A stretch of DNA of 64,000 nt from Episyrphus balteatus (GCF_945859705.1 NC_079136.1:43723989-43787988), one strand, 5' to 3'. Positions 23,571 through 36,090 are shown, numbered from the stretch's first letter. Made by a program: numbers and translations. Notes: a model not told the origin generated them from the letters alone.

Positions 23571-25265
23571 AAGTCTTATAAACCGATGAACCATGGCAGC
23601 CACCACAAAAAAGTGACGTCATTTTCTCCCGTTCCACTTTCGCAGTGCGGCAAAAATTTCAATTAAAAATTAAAAAAAAAACTATTAGAGATACAAAAAT
23701 ATTCTATAGCTTATTTGTTAGAAAATAACCTAAAGTTAAATAAATTTGAAGGATTTTAAAAAATTCCATCTTTGAATAGGGTAAATAGGGGTAAAACAAA
23801 ATTTCAAAAAATTGGCTATTTTCTAAACGCGGCAATGTAAAGAGTTGAATTTTTTTTTAATCAATAGATAAATTTATTGCAAAACTGACAATGGTATTGA
23901 AAAAATTCTAGAAAATTTCAAAACCAAGCTATTAACAATTTGAAAAACGTCATTTGAAAGAAAATAAAAAAAAAGTTAGGTTTCGAATACGGATTTTTTT
24001 TAAGCCTCTGCGTTTCGAAATTTGAATTTTTGAAAAACACCTACTTATTTTGGGGTATTTTTGGGTGAGTATTTATTTTTTTAAATTGTTTGTAGCATTC
24101 AAAAAATCTCAAGCTTATAGAACATCTAGTCTATGACTGTGCGCATACATGTGCAAAAAATTGGTATTTCAAAATGGTTTTTGACTGAATAACGGGAAAA
24201 ACAATTTTTTTTTTGTCCCAAGTTTTTTGACCATTTTGATCTTTTTTTTCTTCAACAGATAAATGAATGAAATTAATATTGTAGATAGATAATAGACAGG
24301 ACTATATCTGTGCAAAATTTCAATCAATTTTGTATTCACAATTTTGAGATAAGGGTAAAATAAAGTTTTATTATTTAACAGGTTCTATCTTTTGATCTAA
24401 AGCAAATACAAATTTGATTTAACTTTATTGAGCATCCTGATGATGTTACCTTTCATTTGGTATATCACACATAACTGTACATTCGCTACAAGCTACACAA
24501 TGTTAAATTAAAAAAACTTGTGAAATACCTCAAAACACCTGTAGAGATCTGTTGATCATGAGTGGGAAGTACCGTAATCTCAGTTTGGAATTTCGAAATG
24601 GTTGGCTTTAAAAATTCTAGCTTTTTTTTAAGCATCGCAGAAATAAGATTGAAACTTCATATGAAAGGTGAAATTATAAGATTTTACATGATATAAAATT
24701 TTGTATAGGTTGTCTAAAAAAATTGGTTCAATAGCGTGAGAATATAAAATTATATGTTTTTTGCTTTTTTTGATGAAAATTGATCGAGTTCAAAAAATTC
24801 TAGCTCTTTTTGTAGATGCCTAATAGACATGATCGATATATATATTTTGAGCTGAAGCAATAAGCTTTTTCAGGTGGTATAAAATTTATTATAGGTTGTT
24901 ATATCAAATAAATGAATTTTTGGGTGATGGAAATGATTTTTTCACTTTTTTCATAAGAAATGATTGTTTTTAATAAATTATTTTAATACTTTTTGCGCAT
25001 TGTAAAAATTTAAAAATGGTTTTATTCTTTAGAAGAAATATTTGGCTTTTCAAAGGTATAATTTTTTTTGTAAGCTTTTAAAATAAAAAAATTAATATAA
25101 CGAGTAAAGAAAAAGGTATTTTTTTTTAGCTTTTTCTTGTAAATTATGATTGTTTGAAATAAATAAACGCTTCAATTGACTCATTTTAAACAAAAGCACA
25201 CAACTTGTTTTCTTACGACATTATCACGTAAAATCATCGTCCGTAAACCGGCTTTACAGACAACC
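23571..25265 (-). mobile_element. Repeat family B, copy 3 (inverted, near full length)
   Basis: In reverse orientation it starts at about 25265 (GTTGTCTGTAAAGCCGGTTTACGGACGATGATTTTACGTGATAATGTCGTAAG). It ends at 23571 with GCCATGGTTCATCGGTTTATAAGAC. The conserved middle block (CTGAGATTACGGTACTTCCCAC) is at 24555-24590. The final inverted-repeat bases at the low-coordinate end appear to be missing. Non-coding. Confidence 0.7.
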
Positions 25266-26458
25266 TCTTTTTTTCCATCTTAAATACTGAACATATGTAC
25301 TTAACTCCGTTAAAGGTCCTGAAACGGCAATATTTCGTGTGGTAGTTTTAGGATTTTTGAATAAAAGTTTTACATATATCTCATGGATACCAAAAATAAA
25401 ATGTGTCCTTCAATGAAAGACTGTTTTTTTGGTAAAAAAAAACACACATTTTAACTGCCAAAAATCGATCTTTGAACGCCATTAAATTTATTTTTGATGA
25501 AAGGGTGTTTTTTTTTCAAACAAAGGATAATATTGCGATTTTGAAAAAATTTGTTTCCATCACCAAAAACAAAAAAATACCCTATCACCAAAATGCAAAG
25601 TTTATTTATTTTTTTTTTTATTTATTTATTTATTATTATAGGTTTTGTTGCGGAATTAACTCCCTCCTCTCGAAAAAATACCCTTTAACCCAAATAAATT
25701 TTTAAAGCCTCTTCATTCTCGGTTTCTATCTCAAAATGTAACGATGTTACCATTACGATACCCCCATTTTTTTTTTTTTTTTTTTTTTTTTTCATAAAAA
25801 AAAAAACACCCTTTAAGCTATCTCAAACGTAACATAATTTCTGGATTTCAATAGGGTACCATAATTCTAAGTAAGTTTTTCTTTGATTCTTTGAAACTGA
25901 TCGTGGACTTACCTTATTTTCCAAAAAAAAAACCATCCATTTCAAATATTTTTAAAGACTGCTAAGATTCTTGGTTTTTGTGGTTAAAACGGACACACTC
26001 CCGAAAACCTAGAATTCTCAAAAATCCAGACTCCAGAAAGCGAAAATCATGAAAAAACACAATCCTTGATTTTTTTCGATTTTTTAATTTTTTGCACAAA
26101 AAAACCTCAAAATCAGGATTTCAGAAATCCATTTTTTAATTTAATACGTAGATATGGACCTATAGAAAATTTTATGATTTAAATGATTTAAACAATTTAA
26201 ATACCAGACTAACCATAAACATATTTGACTAAATTCTGATGATGTGCCAATTTTTTGGTTTCAATTCTTTGGCAATGTTTTCCTGATGAAGAATTCAAAC
26301 AAGTCCTTTTATTTTTTTTTTCTTCCTTAAAATGGTTTAGTTGGCATAAATAACTACAAACACAAGCTCATATAAATATACTGGTATTGTTTGAATTACG
26401 AATATTTTACGGTCTGATAAATTCATATTTTCTGTAAAAGAAGAAAGAACACGACTCT
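25266..26458. other. AT-rich spacer with TTTA and T runs
   Basis: It contains a TTTA microsatellite near 25617-25640 and a T tract at 25767-25792. The 77-codon frame at 25472-25705 is largely low complexity. No gene. Confidence 0.35.
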
Positions 26459-26657
26459 TGTGTTGTCAGTGCCGGTTTAAGCACTACCGGCGCCCCTGGG
26501 CAAGATTGCAAGTGGCGCCTCTAAAAAAAAATTCATCTAAAAACAATTTTTTAAAATCACGAAAAAAAGCAATAGCAGATTATGTCTTACCTCTCATATA
26601 CTTGTTAATGCATTTATTAAAAATGTGCAGTGTATTAACTTAAAAAGGTTAACTTAA

Positions 26658-27371
26658 GGGGTAATAACACCTTGTAAACCACGAAATCGAGCGTCATTTT
26701 CATTAGCGTATAAAACAAAGAAGAAATATTATTTTCTTTTGGTGTTTGTTTAGTTTAGTTAAGTATATTAATAGGTAACAGAATAGGGTAATGTTAAATT
26801 TTTAATGTTGTGAAATTTTTTAAATCGCGGTGTAGTTCAGGATGATAGAAAAATCCTGTGCTTCCATCCGGCGACCAGGTAACTCCTACAGTTTTTAACC
26901 GATTGGGCTAAAATTTTGTGTGGAGTTTAACATTACTATTCTCCAGTGAAGTACGTAGGATTTTTTTTGAAATATTACAATTTAACGATTTTATGGTCTT
27001 TTTTTCATCGAATTTTGTTTTTGGAATGAAATAATTTTTTCAAAGTTGTGCCATTTTTTAAAAAATTAATATTTCAAAAAAATCACTAGAGAATAGTAAT
27101 CTTAATCTCCACACAAAATTTAAGCTTAATCGGTTAAAAACTGTAGGTGTTACCTGGTCGCCCGATGGAAGCACAGGATTTTTCTATCATCCTGAACTAC
27201 ACCATTTAAAAAATTTTACAACATTAAAAATTTAACATTACCCTATTCTGTTACCTATTAATATACTTAACTAAACTAAACAAACACCAAAAGAAAATAA
27301 TATTTCTTCTTTGTTTTATACGATAATGAAAATGACGCTCGATTTCGTAGTTTACAAGGTGTTATTACCCC
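26658..27371. mobile_element. TTAA-flanked foldback element with about 340-bp arms
   Basis: The left arm begins GGGGTAATAACACCTTGTAAAC and the right arm is its near-perfect reverse complement, ending GTTATTACCCC. TTAA lies at both edges (26654-26657 and 27372-27375). Pairing extends through ACGAAATCGAGCGTCATTTTC, AGAAATATTATTTTCTTTTGG, GGATGATAGAAAAATCCTGTGCTTCCATC, TTTTTAACCGATT and TTACTATTCTC, and weakens only near the centre at about 27015. TTAA duplications occur with piggyBac and Kolobok transposons; which applies is not decided here. A diverged single arm is at 56060-56460. Confidence 0.8.
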
Positions 27372-27629
27372 TTAAAAAAAAAATTAATTATTCATGTCAT
27401 TTAGGCTCAATTGACAAGACTACCTTTATCTCTGACTTTTTTGTTTAAACACATTTAAAGATTAGGTACAGTTGGTTTTATTTGAACAATATTTTTTCAA
27501 AAACTTTTTCAACTAGGTACATTAATGTCGTTTTCGATTGGAATCACTCAATGATTCACTCATTCTGAAATCCAATAAAAAACTCGCTTCCACCCAATTC
27601 TAAAATTTAATATCTGTATTTATAAGTAT

Positions 27630-27832
27630 TTGGTTTGTTCGTTGTGAGCTCTAGGGCACTCTGGGTCGCTCCGAATTCGTTGTCAAGCGTTTTTTGTAGC
27701 TCCTTTTTCAACCAGAGTAATTTCCTCTGTGTTCGATGTTCGCTGATAAAACTAAAGCTCTGAGGTGTTCGATGTAAAATGAAAACCCGAGTTAATTGAA
27801 ATGACTTAGAGTGCCCTGGAAGAGGGAACAAC
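27630..27832. mobile_element. Possible 200-bp MITE inside the hAT element
   Basis: GTTTGTTCGTTGTGAGCTCTAGGGCACTCT on the left pairs with AGAGTGCCCTGGAAGAGGGAACAACGAACAG on the right. The inside is single copy. The ORF on its minus strand is not recognisable. No clear duplication. Confidence 0.4.
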
Positions 27833-27894
27833 GAACAGACCTATTTTTTTATTCTCACACACAAACGTAGTTTTTATGAGAAATGGAGAAGCTG

Positions 27895-28030
27895 TCAGTT
27901 TTTGGCATTTCTGGATTTTGGGTTTTCGAATTTTGGGATTGTGGGTTTTCGGGATTTTGTGTTTTTGGGTTTTCGGAATTTAGGGGTTTCTGGATTTTGG
28001 GCTTTCTGGATTTTTAATTTCGGGATTCTG
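27895..28030. repeat. Short minisatellite of TTTCGGGATTTTGGG-like units
   Basis: About eight degenerate units such as TTTCTGGATTTTGGG, TTTCGAATTTTGGG and TTTCGGGATTTTGTG occur head to tail within the hAT element. Confidence 0.6.
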
Positions 28031-28458
28031 TCCGTCTCCCTTCTCTTTCCTTATTCATTATTATAGGGGCACCTTTGCAAAAATTAAATTGGTAGGAGGA
28101 ATAAAAGGATTGCTTTAGTCTTTCAAAAGAAATTGGGGCGCCTTGTTCTTCAAAGATGAACGAAGATTTTAGACTACATTGGCCTTCCGGAAGCTAAATA
28201 AATTAACCCAAAATTGGGAGGCGCCTTCATTCTTCAAAAAGTTTAGGACAAACAATACGAGCGCCGTTGAAAATGTAAAATAGAAAAAAATTGGGGCGCC
28301 TTTGTGAATATAAAAAAAAATAAAACATCGATTGGAAAGACTTCGTTATTTATATAACTTTTGTAAAAGTTCGGGGCGCCTGCGGCGCCCCTCAATTCTT
28401 GCGCCCCTGGGCGACGGCCCAGGCTGCCCCCCCCCCTAAAACCGGCTCTGTGTGTTGT

Positions 28459-30782
28459 GTTGTGTGCAATTTCCATGGCAAAATATTACATACTTCATAT
28501 TTCCTGTAAGAAAACTATGACCAAAATAAAATAAGTAAGGTGCAGTAAATTATGAATTACTGAAGTAGTATACTGCACAGAATTCCAGTTAAATGTTTTT
28601 CAACTTACAAAAGATGAATTTACTTACGCTTCAATTAAATTTCATGATTTAAGGTTTGTTGGATATAAATTGAAATATTAAAAAAACCAAAGAAAACCAA
28701 CTGATGTTTAAAGGATTTTAAATCGATTTAAAAAAATTTAATAACTTTACCTCGCCCTAAACCTCAGATGACCTCGACTTTTTAAATATTGCCATGCAAA
28801 TAGAAATCAGTTTAATCATTACTTCAACTAAGATCTAATGGAGTTTAAAATCACATCCAGGTATAAACAAGCATCTGTCAAAGAAGCTAAACCAAGTTAC
28901 CATCATGCTTGACAGACTTTAACAAAGCCCAAAATAAATAAACACATTTTTTGTGTTGAATGTAAATAATCTTACTTCTCGTTCTCAAATCGCGACCTCA
29001 ATTGAGAGTTCCAAGAAGGGAAGTCTTGAAAACACAAATAATTGTCCTCCCTTTACACTTTTACACTCGAGTGAATTGCTTCAGCCATCAAAAAATGTGG
29101 CAAAATTGAATCAAATGAAGGTGAAATATCAGAAAAAACACCTTTAAGTTATTCTAAAAATGGTCTTTTCAATATGGCGCTAGTGGCTCTAGTACAATAC
29201 CTCTATCATTGTAATATTATATTCGAAGAAAGAGGTCTTCAAATACTATTCAAGATTTCTTCGAATTCAACCAGAAAAAAAAAACTCACAACTCAAAAAA
29301 AGGTAAGAAGGTAAAAAAAAAATTGAAAAAATTATTTGAATATTTGAGACATTAGGCCACTCACTAGCTCCAGTTTATTGATGCAAGGAGAGTCCCCTTG
29401 ACATAACTTATTTTAATGGACTTAGCCATTAAGTTCCTTCTCAGATTTTCTATATAGGACTTTTTGAATATATTAGACGTTACCTTTTCAAAAAAAAAAA
29501 AGAAATTCTTTATTTTATATTAATCTCGCCATATAATATTAAATGGTGCGAAAAAATGGTAAAAGTCGCATTTTGGTGAAGTGACTTAACTTCCGTAAAA
29601 AAGGTAGCGAAATTTAGTGTTTTTTTTTTTTTTGGTTTGGTTGATATTTTTATTTTGACATAGGACAGACGAAGCACGAAGGTAAAAATAGGTATTTGGT
29701 CAAGGTCGTAAAACTTAATTACTTAGAAAGACATTAATTTCAACAAGAAAGATAAACCAGTATACAAAACAAGTTGAGTTGACCATATAAAAGGGTTTCA
29801 ATATTTAATTGTTTGGAAATACAGCATTATATTTCGTGTTGTTAATAATGGTTTTGAGGGTGTTTTTAAAATGATTGAAGGGATATTTTAAAAAAGGATA
29901 CATCAGTAGATTTAGAGGAGTTTATTCTATTTAATAAAATACGATGGTAAAAGTGAAACGAATGCCAATGAAAAATGTTCTCTGTCAATCCTTTTAAGAA
30001 ATTTGAAACCAACGACTTTAGTTTGTTCAAATGATTACCTAATCGAGAATATTAAAAAGAAGTAATTCAAAACATGTAAACATGTAATAAAGGAACCAAT
30101 TCAAATACATATAAGAATATTATGAGTTTTTTTTTTAACAAACTGACTTAATAACAAACTAGCAGACGTTGTTCTGTTTCTCCCGCTAAAAGTCAAATGT
30201 AAAAAATAGTCGTTTTTTTCTACATGAATGATTTTGTCTAAGCGTTTTTCTGTAACAATTACAAGAAAAACAAATTTGTGTTGTTTTTTTTTTTTAAGTT
30301 AACCAAATAATTTTCGTGCTTTTAGCCTAAAACTAGTTAAGTATCGAAAACGCAAGTCAAGCCAGGAAGAAAAAATTGCAAAATCGGTTTCATGCTATGA
30401 CGAACCAAAACAATATCAACATAAGCTATAAATAGTCGCTTTGAACAAAAAAATTTGAGATCATCAAACTTAAAACATAAAAAAATATCTTAAATTTAGA
30501 CCACAAATTTGTTTCAAATTATTATTTTTTGTTAAATTAAAAAGTTATTTTGAACGAAAATATCTTTTTAAATGGTTTTGATATAAAAAAAGGATGCCTT
30601 GGAATGTTTTGGACGCGTTTTTTAATAATTTTTTGTATCTATCAACAAATTTTCAAACATTTCCCAAGAAAACACTTTGGGGAAAAAAAATTAATTAACA
30701 CGTACAAAAGAAATTTCAAGAAAATTCATATAAGTAGTTTGAATATGTAGGTACATATAGATTTAAAAAAACAATATTTATA
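28459..30782. other. Unique AT-rich intergenic DNA
   Basis: No partner repeats found. The 64-codon frame at 28953-29147 and the 66-codon frame at 30550-30750 have no recognised family or splice context. No gene supported. Confidence 0.35.
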
Positions 30783-30840
30783 ATATTGGTGCAGTCGAGG
30801 CCGTGCTCCGGGGCCCCCAAAGCATGCCGGGGCCCCGCAC
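30783..30840. repeat. GC-rich remnant of a GGGGCCCC hAT end
   Basis: CGTGCTCCGGGGCCCC and CGGGGCCCCGCAC form an imperfect hairpin. The words match those near the ends of the hAT at 16990-18245, so this is probably a small surviving fragment of that kind of element. Confidence 0.4.
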
Positions 30841-30876
30841 GAAAAATTATGTAATGTATAAATATGTACCTTTATA

Positions 30877-31090
30877 CAGGGTGTCCCAAAAGTAAATGGA
30901 ATTATGTTGATAGGTCTAAAGGGCTCTCAGATTTTGGTAATTTGTTTATCTAAAATTCTTACGATTTTCGATAAAATGCAGTTTTTGGGAAATTTTGAAA
31001 AGTCCCTATCAGTATTGTGCTTCCTCCACCCATAATTGATTTTTGATTATAACAAATAATTAATTAAAATATTTATTATGCATCCACCAT
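30877..31090 (+). mobile_element. Repeat family A, copy 2
   Basis: It starts CAGGGTGTCCCAAAAGTAAATGGA and runs through TTTGGTAATTTGTTTATC, ACGATTTTCGATAAAATGCAG, ATAATTGATTTTTGATTATAAC and TTAATTAAAATATTTATTATG, in the same order as the copy at 45631. Non-coding. Confidence 0.6.
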
Positions 31091-31640
31091 TTTTGGATGA
31101 AGGCATAGGTATTAAATTCTTCCGTATCTTTTTTTTGTGTTTGTTACCTAATTACTTTGGACTGAGTGAATCAATTCTTTTTGTATTTGAAAGCTGGTAT
31201 CTGTAGTGTTATTAATTAATATTAATTTTGTTCAGTTCAATCCATAGAAACTATTGGAAAACCCATAAAAAAACAGTTTTTATCCATGGAAGTCGGTTTT
31301 GTTTTTTTTTTTTTTTGATAAAAATGGTTACTTCAGAGCAACAACAAGAAATAATTTTGCATGGCGTAACACTGGTTTATTATTTTAAAAACTTGTCCCA
31401 GCTTGTTTTCAAAGTTGCAGTTATATCGAAAAATGTTCTAATTTAAATTCAACAAAAATTGAGGCTTGTGTTTATTTTTGTTTGTTTTTTTGCTCTGAAA
31501 AACCAAGTTTTGTTGAATTAAAATTATTATAACTTGGATTTAACTGCAACTTTGAAAACTTTTATACTTATTTGAAAACTGAAATACCGGGATAAGTTTT
31601 ATTATTAGACTGATTCAAAAAAAATTATTTTTTTTTTGTG
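31091..31640. other. AT-rich spacer
   Basis: No recognised element; the frame at 31228-31446 looks like chance. A weak inverted pair (AACTTGTCCCAGCTTG... / ...TTTAACTGCAACTTTGAAAAC) is visible around 31390-31560. Confidence 0.3.
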
Positions 31641-32377
31641 AAAATATTGTAGGAAATGACGAAAAAAATACTGTAAAAGTCTCAGCCCTTAATATTAACA
31701 TTAAGTACCGCCGCATCGCAAATTTCTATTTCCCATATGATTTACATGGGAAAGATTGTGTTTTTGTGTTTGGAATCTTATAACTTTTTAATTGTTGATC
31801 AAAATTTAATAATTTTCTTGTATAAAATTGAACACTCTACAAAAAAGCTCTTAATAATTTTTTTGATAAACTGCCCCGTTTCGAAGTTATTCAACTTTAA
31901 AATATAAAATGTAATTTTTTCTTTATTTTCTTTTTAATTTTTTGACGAACTATTATGTTTTTCAAAAAATTTGGCAAATTTTTCGAATATTTGTATTCTA
32001 TTTTGTGTTTTAGTTTCACCGATCTTTTTATATAACTCTCAAACCCCTAATACTATCATATTAGATTTCTTCAATAAATTCGAATTATTCATTTTTTCAA
32101 CTAAAAACTATTTTAATTAATTTTTCGCGTCGTTTTTTTTTTTTTTTTAATTTTATAAATGCAATTTTGTAGAGCGTTCAATTTTATACAAGAAAATGAT
32201 TAAATCTGGCCTTTTTGATGAACCATTTAAAAGTTATAAAATTCCAAACTCAAAAACACAATCTTTCACATGTAAATCATATGGGAAATAGAAATTTGCG
32301 ATGCGGCGGTACTTAATTTTAATATTAAGGGCTGAGACTTTTACAGTATTTTTTTTCGTCATTTCCTACAATATTTT
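31641..32377. mobile_element. Foldback element with at least 150-bp arms
   Basis: The left arm AAAATATTGTAGGAAATGACG, followed by CTGTAAAAGTCTCAGCCC, TAAGTACCGCCGCATCGC and TCCCATATGATTTACATG, is matched inverted at 32230-32377. Pairing continues inward through AATTTTCTTGTATAAAATTGAAC and the CTCTACAAAA words. The loop is AT-rich and non-coding. No target duplication resolved. Confidence 0.7.
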
Positions 32378-32410
32378 CGGTAGATAATGCTTTGAACAAA
32401 AAAAAAAAAA

Positions 32411-33117
32411 TCATGTGTGCAATTCACACGTGGTTGAAGTGAAACCTTAGAAATCAATTTAAAAAAATACCATCTGAAAGCTTATTGTTTCAGCTTAAAA
32501 TATTTATATCGACCATGTCTATAAAACATCTACCTACAAAAAGAGCTAGAATTTTTTTAACCCAATTAGTTTTCATAAAAATAGCAAAACAATCAATCTC
32601 TTTTCTCTTCTAACGCCATTAAATCCATTTTTTAAAAGACAACCTATAATAAATTTTATATCATTATTATTTCACCTTTTATATGACGCTTCAATCATAT
32701 TTCTACCATGCCTACAAAAAAAGTTACCATTTTTTAAAGCCAACCATGTCGAAATTTCAAACTGAGATTACGGTACTTAGTCTACTGCTGGCTGGTCATC
32801 GGCAACATATCTTCACAGGTGTTTTGAGGTATTTTTCAAGTTTTTCAATTAAAGATTATATAACTTGTAGAACACGTACCGTTATGTGTGATATATTAAA
32901 TGAAAGGTAATAATATCATCATTCGTATTAAAGTTAAATTAATTTGTAATGTGCTCTAGATCAAAAGATATAACGTGTTTAGAAAAAGAACATCTTTTCA
33001 CCGTTATCTTAGAATTTTGAATATTTTTTATTTGTTCATTGATCAATTGATTTTTCGTGTCGCTTTTTCGTTTCATCTTGTTTCAAATCACTACGATACT
33101 AAAGAAGTTTTCACTTC
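32411..33117 (+). mobile_element. Repeat family C, copy 1 (707 bp, poly-A target)
   Basis: It begins TCATGTGTGCAATTCACACGTGG, then TTGAAGTGAAACC, and ends AAAGAAGTTTTCACTTCA, so TTGAAGTGAAA forms short inverted ends. It is preceded by an A run and followed by AAAA. The interior shares the family B core (CCATGTCGAAATTTC, CTGAGATTACGGTACTTAG, ATCTTCACAGGTGTTTTGAGG). A second copy at 62306-63181 has the same ends. Non-coding. Confidence 0.6.
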
Positions 33118-34794
33118 AAAAATTTTTTTTGAATCAGTGTACTGTATATGAACAAAAAATACAACTCAGCAATCAGATCTCAAAAAAAAAACTCTTTTGT
33201 TTCATTTATGAATAAAGCTTAATGAGACCTTTACTTTGATGTCTCACTCGATGAATTTAGAGGAAATTTTTTTAAATGCATTTTTGTCGACAATAATCAT
33301 GCTGGTTTGGTATAATCTCCATTATTCTTTTAAAACTATGTGGAAAGTGTTCGCTTTATTTTATTCTATAGCTGAGTTATTTTTTTTTTTTTTGTTCTTT
33401 CTTTGGCAAATCCCTGGATCCTACGAGCATACCTCAGTCCTTAGAAAAAGCATCGCAATTTACTACCTCTGATTCATAATTTAATGGACTCCCAATTTAT
33501 TAACCTCAATGACTCTCAGTACCTACAAAGTAATGTTTTGTTTCAAACTATAAGCATCCATCCCCACAAAAGTAATTAAAATAATTTCAAAAACACCAAA
33601 ACTTAAATCCGCATATAATGCAGATAATAAAAACTTAAAGCTTCCATTCCACCAGTACATTCAATAGGTAGGTAATACGAAGTTATATCGATTTAAGTTA
33701 ATGTGAAATCACACCTTCTCCCTTTGGAAAATAAATTGCATGACATTCAGACAGACATAACAGAGGACACACACAGACGACACGTCACAATATTCCCCAA
33801 TTCACATTGCGAAATCTATTCAGTTGGGTTTTGTAGAATTAGCAATTCAAATCGATGTTACATCGAAACCCATCCACCACAGATATACACAATTTCACAG
33901 CATCCCCCGAATCATTTCCACTCCACACAGCAGCACCAGAAGTAACTGTATTCGAGTTCACCGCATTGATTATATCAAAATAATTGCGGTCTAATTATCT
34001 CAAACTTCCTCCGATATATCTACTCGAATAGTGTTGTAGTTCGTCGTAGTTTTGCCAACTACTATAACGGACATATCGGAATCGGAATAACAATCGGACA
34101 TATATGCATTGCATACTTATAGGATAAATAGGAGTTAGAGTTTATGATGAGTAACGTCCACTGTGTTCGTATTAGTGAAAGACAATTAATTTCCCATCCG
34201 TACACACAGATAGCATTTGATGGGATTGACGTAAATTTATTCATCGTGTTGAATTGCCGATGTCAACGCTTACCGGTTCACTGCGGATTGTCAATTCCAA
34301 AATGGAACTTCACAACAAACTATATACGAGGATGAGTCTTCTGGTCGCTATGTCGTCTCAGGAGAAGACAGTCAGTCATTCGGACTTACATTCATATCAT
34401 CTTGGAATCCCTTTTGTCAAATAGGAGAATGTTGTAAGGAATTCGAGAACAAGACAATCTAAATGTAGTTACACCTGTTAAAGGTGTATTTTGATTATAC
34501 AAGTGCTTTTAAGTCTTGTTAACGTAACTCGAATGTACGTTATCTCATGCATTAGCCACTTTTGGTTCATTAAGTATATAACTTGCAGCATGGATCAGTA
34601 CGTTAAGTATTTATTTATTTGTTCATTTGACATTCCATTTGGAATACCTTTACTAAGCATTTTGGGAGAATTTTACAAGAAGAATGAAAATTTAATATTT
34701 CAGAAGACAAGTTTCAAGGCTTTGTAGGGAATATTAATTACCTACCATTTTGTCATCAATTTAAGAAGCAAACTACTTAATAAGTAAACAAGGC
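33118..34794. other. Unique intergenic DNA
   Basis: Higher-GC, CA-rich single-copy DNA at 33700-34440, of the kind often carrying regulatory elements in flies. Frames at 33236-33472, 33703-33945, 34144-34335 and 34491-34727 were examined; none is recognised or has good splice context. Confidence 0.35.
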
Positions 34795-35545
34795 CTCATG
34801 TAAGATGAGACTTCATAAAGTTTAAAGTGGTCATGAAGTATAATGGCTTAGCGAAGACTTGACGAAATAAAAAAGAGGCCAAGACTTTAGAAATTTCAAA
34901 GTCTTCAAAGGGTACAAATTACAAAGGCTTAACAAAGACTTAACCAAATAAAAAACCCCATAAGAGGCTGAGACTTGAAAAAAAAAATAAAAAGTCTCCA
35001 TGAAGTATTCAAATTTAGGGCTTAACGAAGACTTCATAGAATAAATAAAGACCTCATGAAGGATAAGACTTGAGTAACTAAAAAGGTTTCATAAAGTTAA
35101 AGGACTTTGCGAAGACTTAACGAAATAAAGAAAAAACTTGTAAAAGATATGTATAAGACCTATTGAAATTAAAAGTTTAGGTGAAGTATTAGGCCTTCGT
35201 GAAGACTTAACGAATAAAAAAAGAAAAGAAAAGAGAAAATAGAAGATCTTCATGAAGTATAGAGGCCTCGCGAACACTTAACGAAATTAAAAAGACGTTA
35301 TGAAGGATGAGACTTGAGAAAAAAAAATGTCTTCAAGAAGAATACGAGCTTCGGAAAGACTTAACAAAATTTAAAAAGACCTGAAACTTCATAAAATTAG
35401 AAGCCCCAATAGGGGCTAATGCAATATGAGACTTCATGAAATTAAAAGTCTTCATAAGGTATAAGGGCTGCTCGAAGACTCAAGTTAGAATGAAGGATAA
35501 AACCTTACAAAATATAATGTCTTCATAAAGTATTAAGTCCCGCAA
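34795..35545. repeat. Degenerate tandem array, GAAGACTTAACGAAAT core
   Basis: Repeated words in fixed order: GCGAAGACTTAACGAAAT, AAAAAGACCTCATGAAGGATGAGACTTG and AAAGTCTTCATGAAGTAT. About eight imperfect units are spaced very roughly 80-110 bases. The plus strand is strongly purine-rich, which makes the minus strand open (frames at 34831-35037 and 35089-35277). Those frames translate the repeat (YFVKSSLSP-type) and are not genes. Confidence 0.7.
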
Positions 35546-35689
35546 AGAAAATATTTTTCACTATTATTGTACTAAAAATTTCATTTGTACCGTTTTTTAC
35601 TACTTGCAATATAGATACTATGTACGTATAGCAAGTTTAGGAATTGTTAACAAAATTTAACTCGAGATAGCAATCAGACATGACATTAC

Positions 35690-36080
35690 GATGTCAGGCT
35701 ACAGCCTAAACTAGTAAAGCGATTTTTTTTTTCTAACTTGGAAGTTAACAGTTTTGAGCGATTTCCCAGAGAAGGAAATTAAAATTTTTTTAGGACCAAA
35801 ACTAACGGTATCTGCCATATAAGGAAACTGAAAAGTAAATTTTTTTTTCAAAAATGGCTCTAACGATTTTGTGTGTTATGTTACAAATAAGACCCAACTT
35901 TTGAAATTAAAAAAAAAAAAAAAAAATTTGAACCGTTCTTAACGATAGGTACCTGCTGTACAATAGTTATACAATTTCATTTTTGGATGTTTTTGCCAAA
36001 ATACTATTTAGTGCCTTAAAAAAATGTCAATTGTTTTGAATTTCATTTTTCTTGAAGAAAAAGTAAAAATTAGTAGAAAA
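35690..36080. repeat. Repeat family D-like fragment
   Basis: ATGACATTACGATGTCAGGC, then AACGGTATCTGCCATAT, GGCTCTAACGATTTTGTG and AACGATAGGTACCTGCTG resemble the words of family D at 11850-12230. Diverged, no coding potential. Confidence 0.4.
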
Positions 36081-36090
36081 ACTATATTGA

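Larger units (their letters stand above)
26467..28450. mobile_element. hAT-type element with perfect 8-bp duplication TGTGTTGT
   Basis: Termini are CAGTGCCGGTTTAAG on the left and, as reverse complement of the right, CAGAGCCGGTTTTAG. Both are followed inward by GGCGCCCCTGGGCAAG-like sequence. TGTGTTGT lies immediately outside at 26459-26466 and 28451-28458. The right part carries repeated GGGGCGCC or GAGGCGCC words near 28136, 28220, 28297 and 28374. No transposase remains. Two or three other repeats lie inside (26658-27371, about 27630-27832, 27895-28030), so this is a nested structure. Confidence 0.85.

Noticed and set aside
34831..35277. Two minus frames with YFVKSSLSP-like repeats
   Set aside because: They follow the purine-biased tandem array; no start context or splice support.
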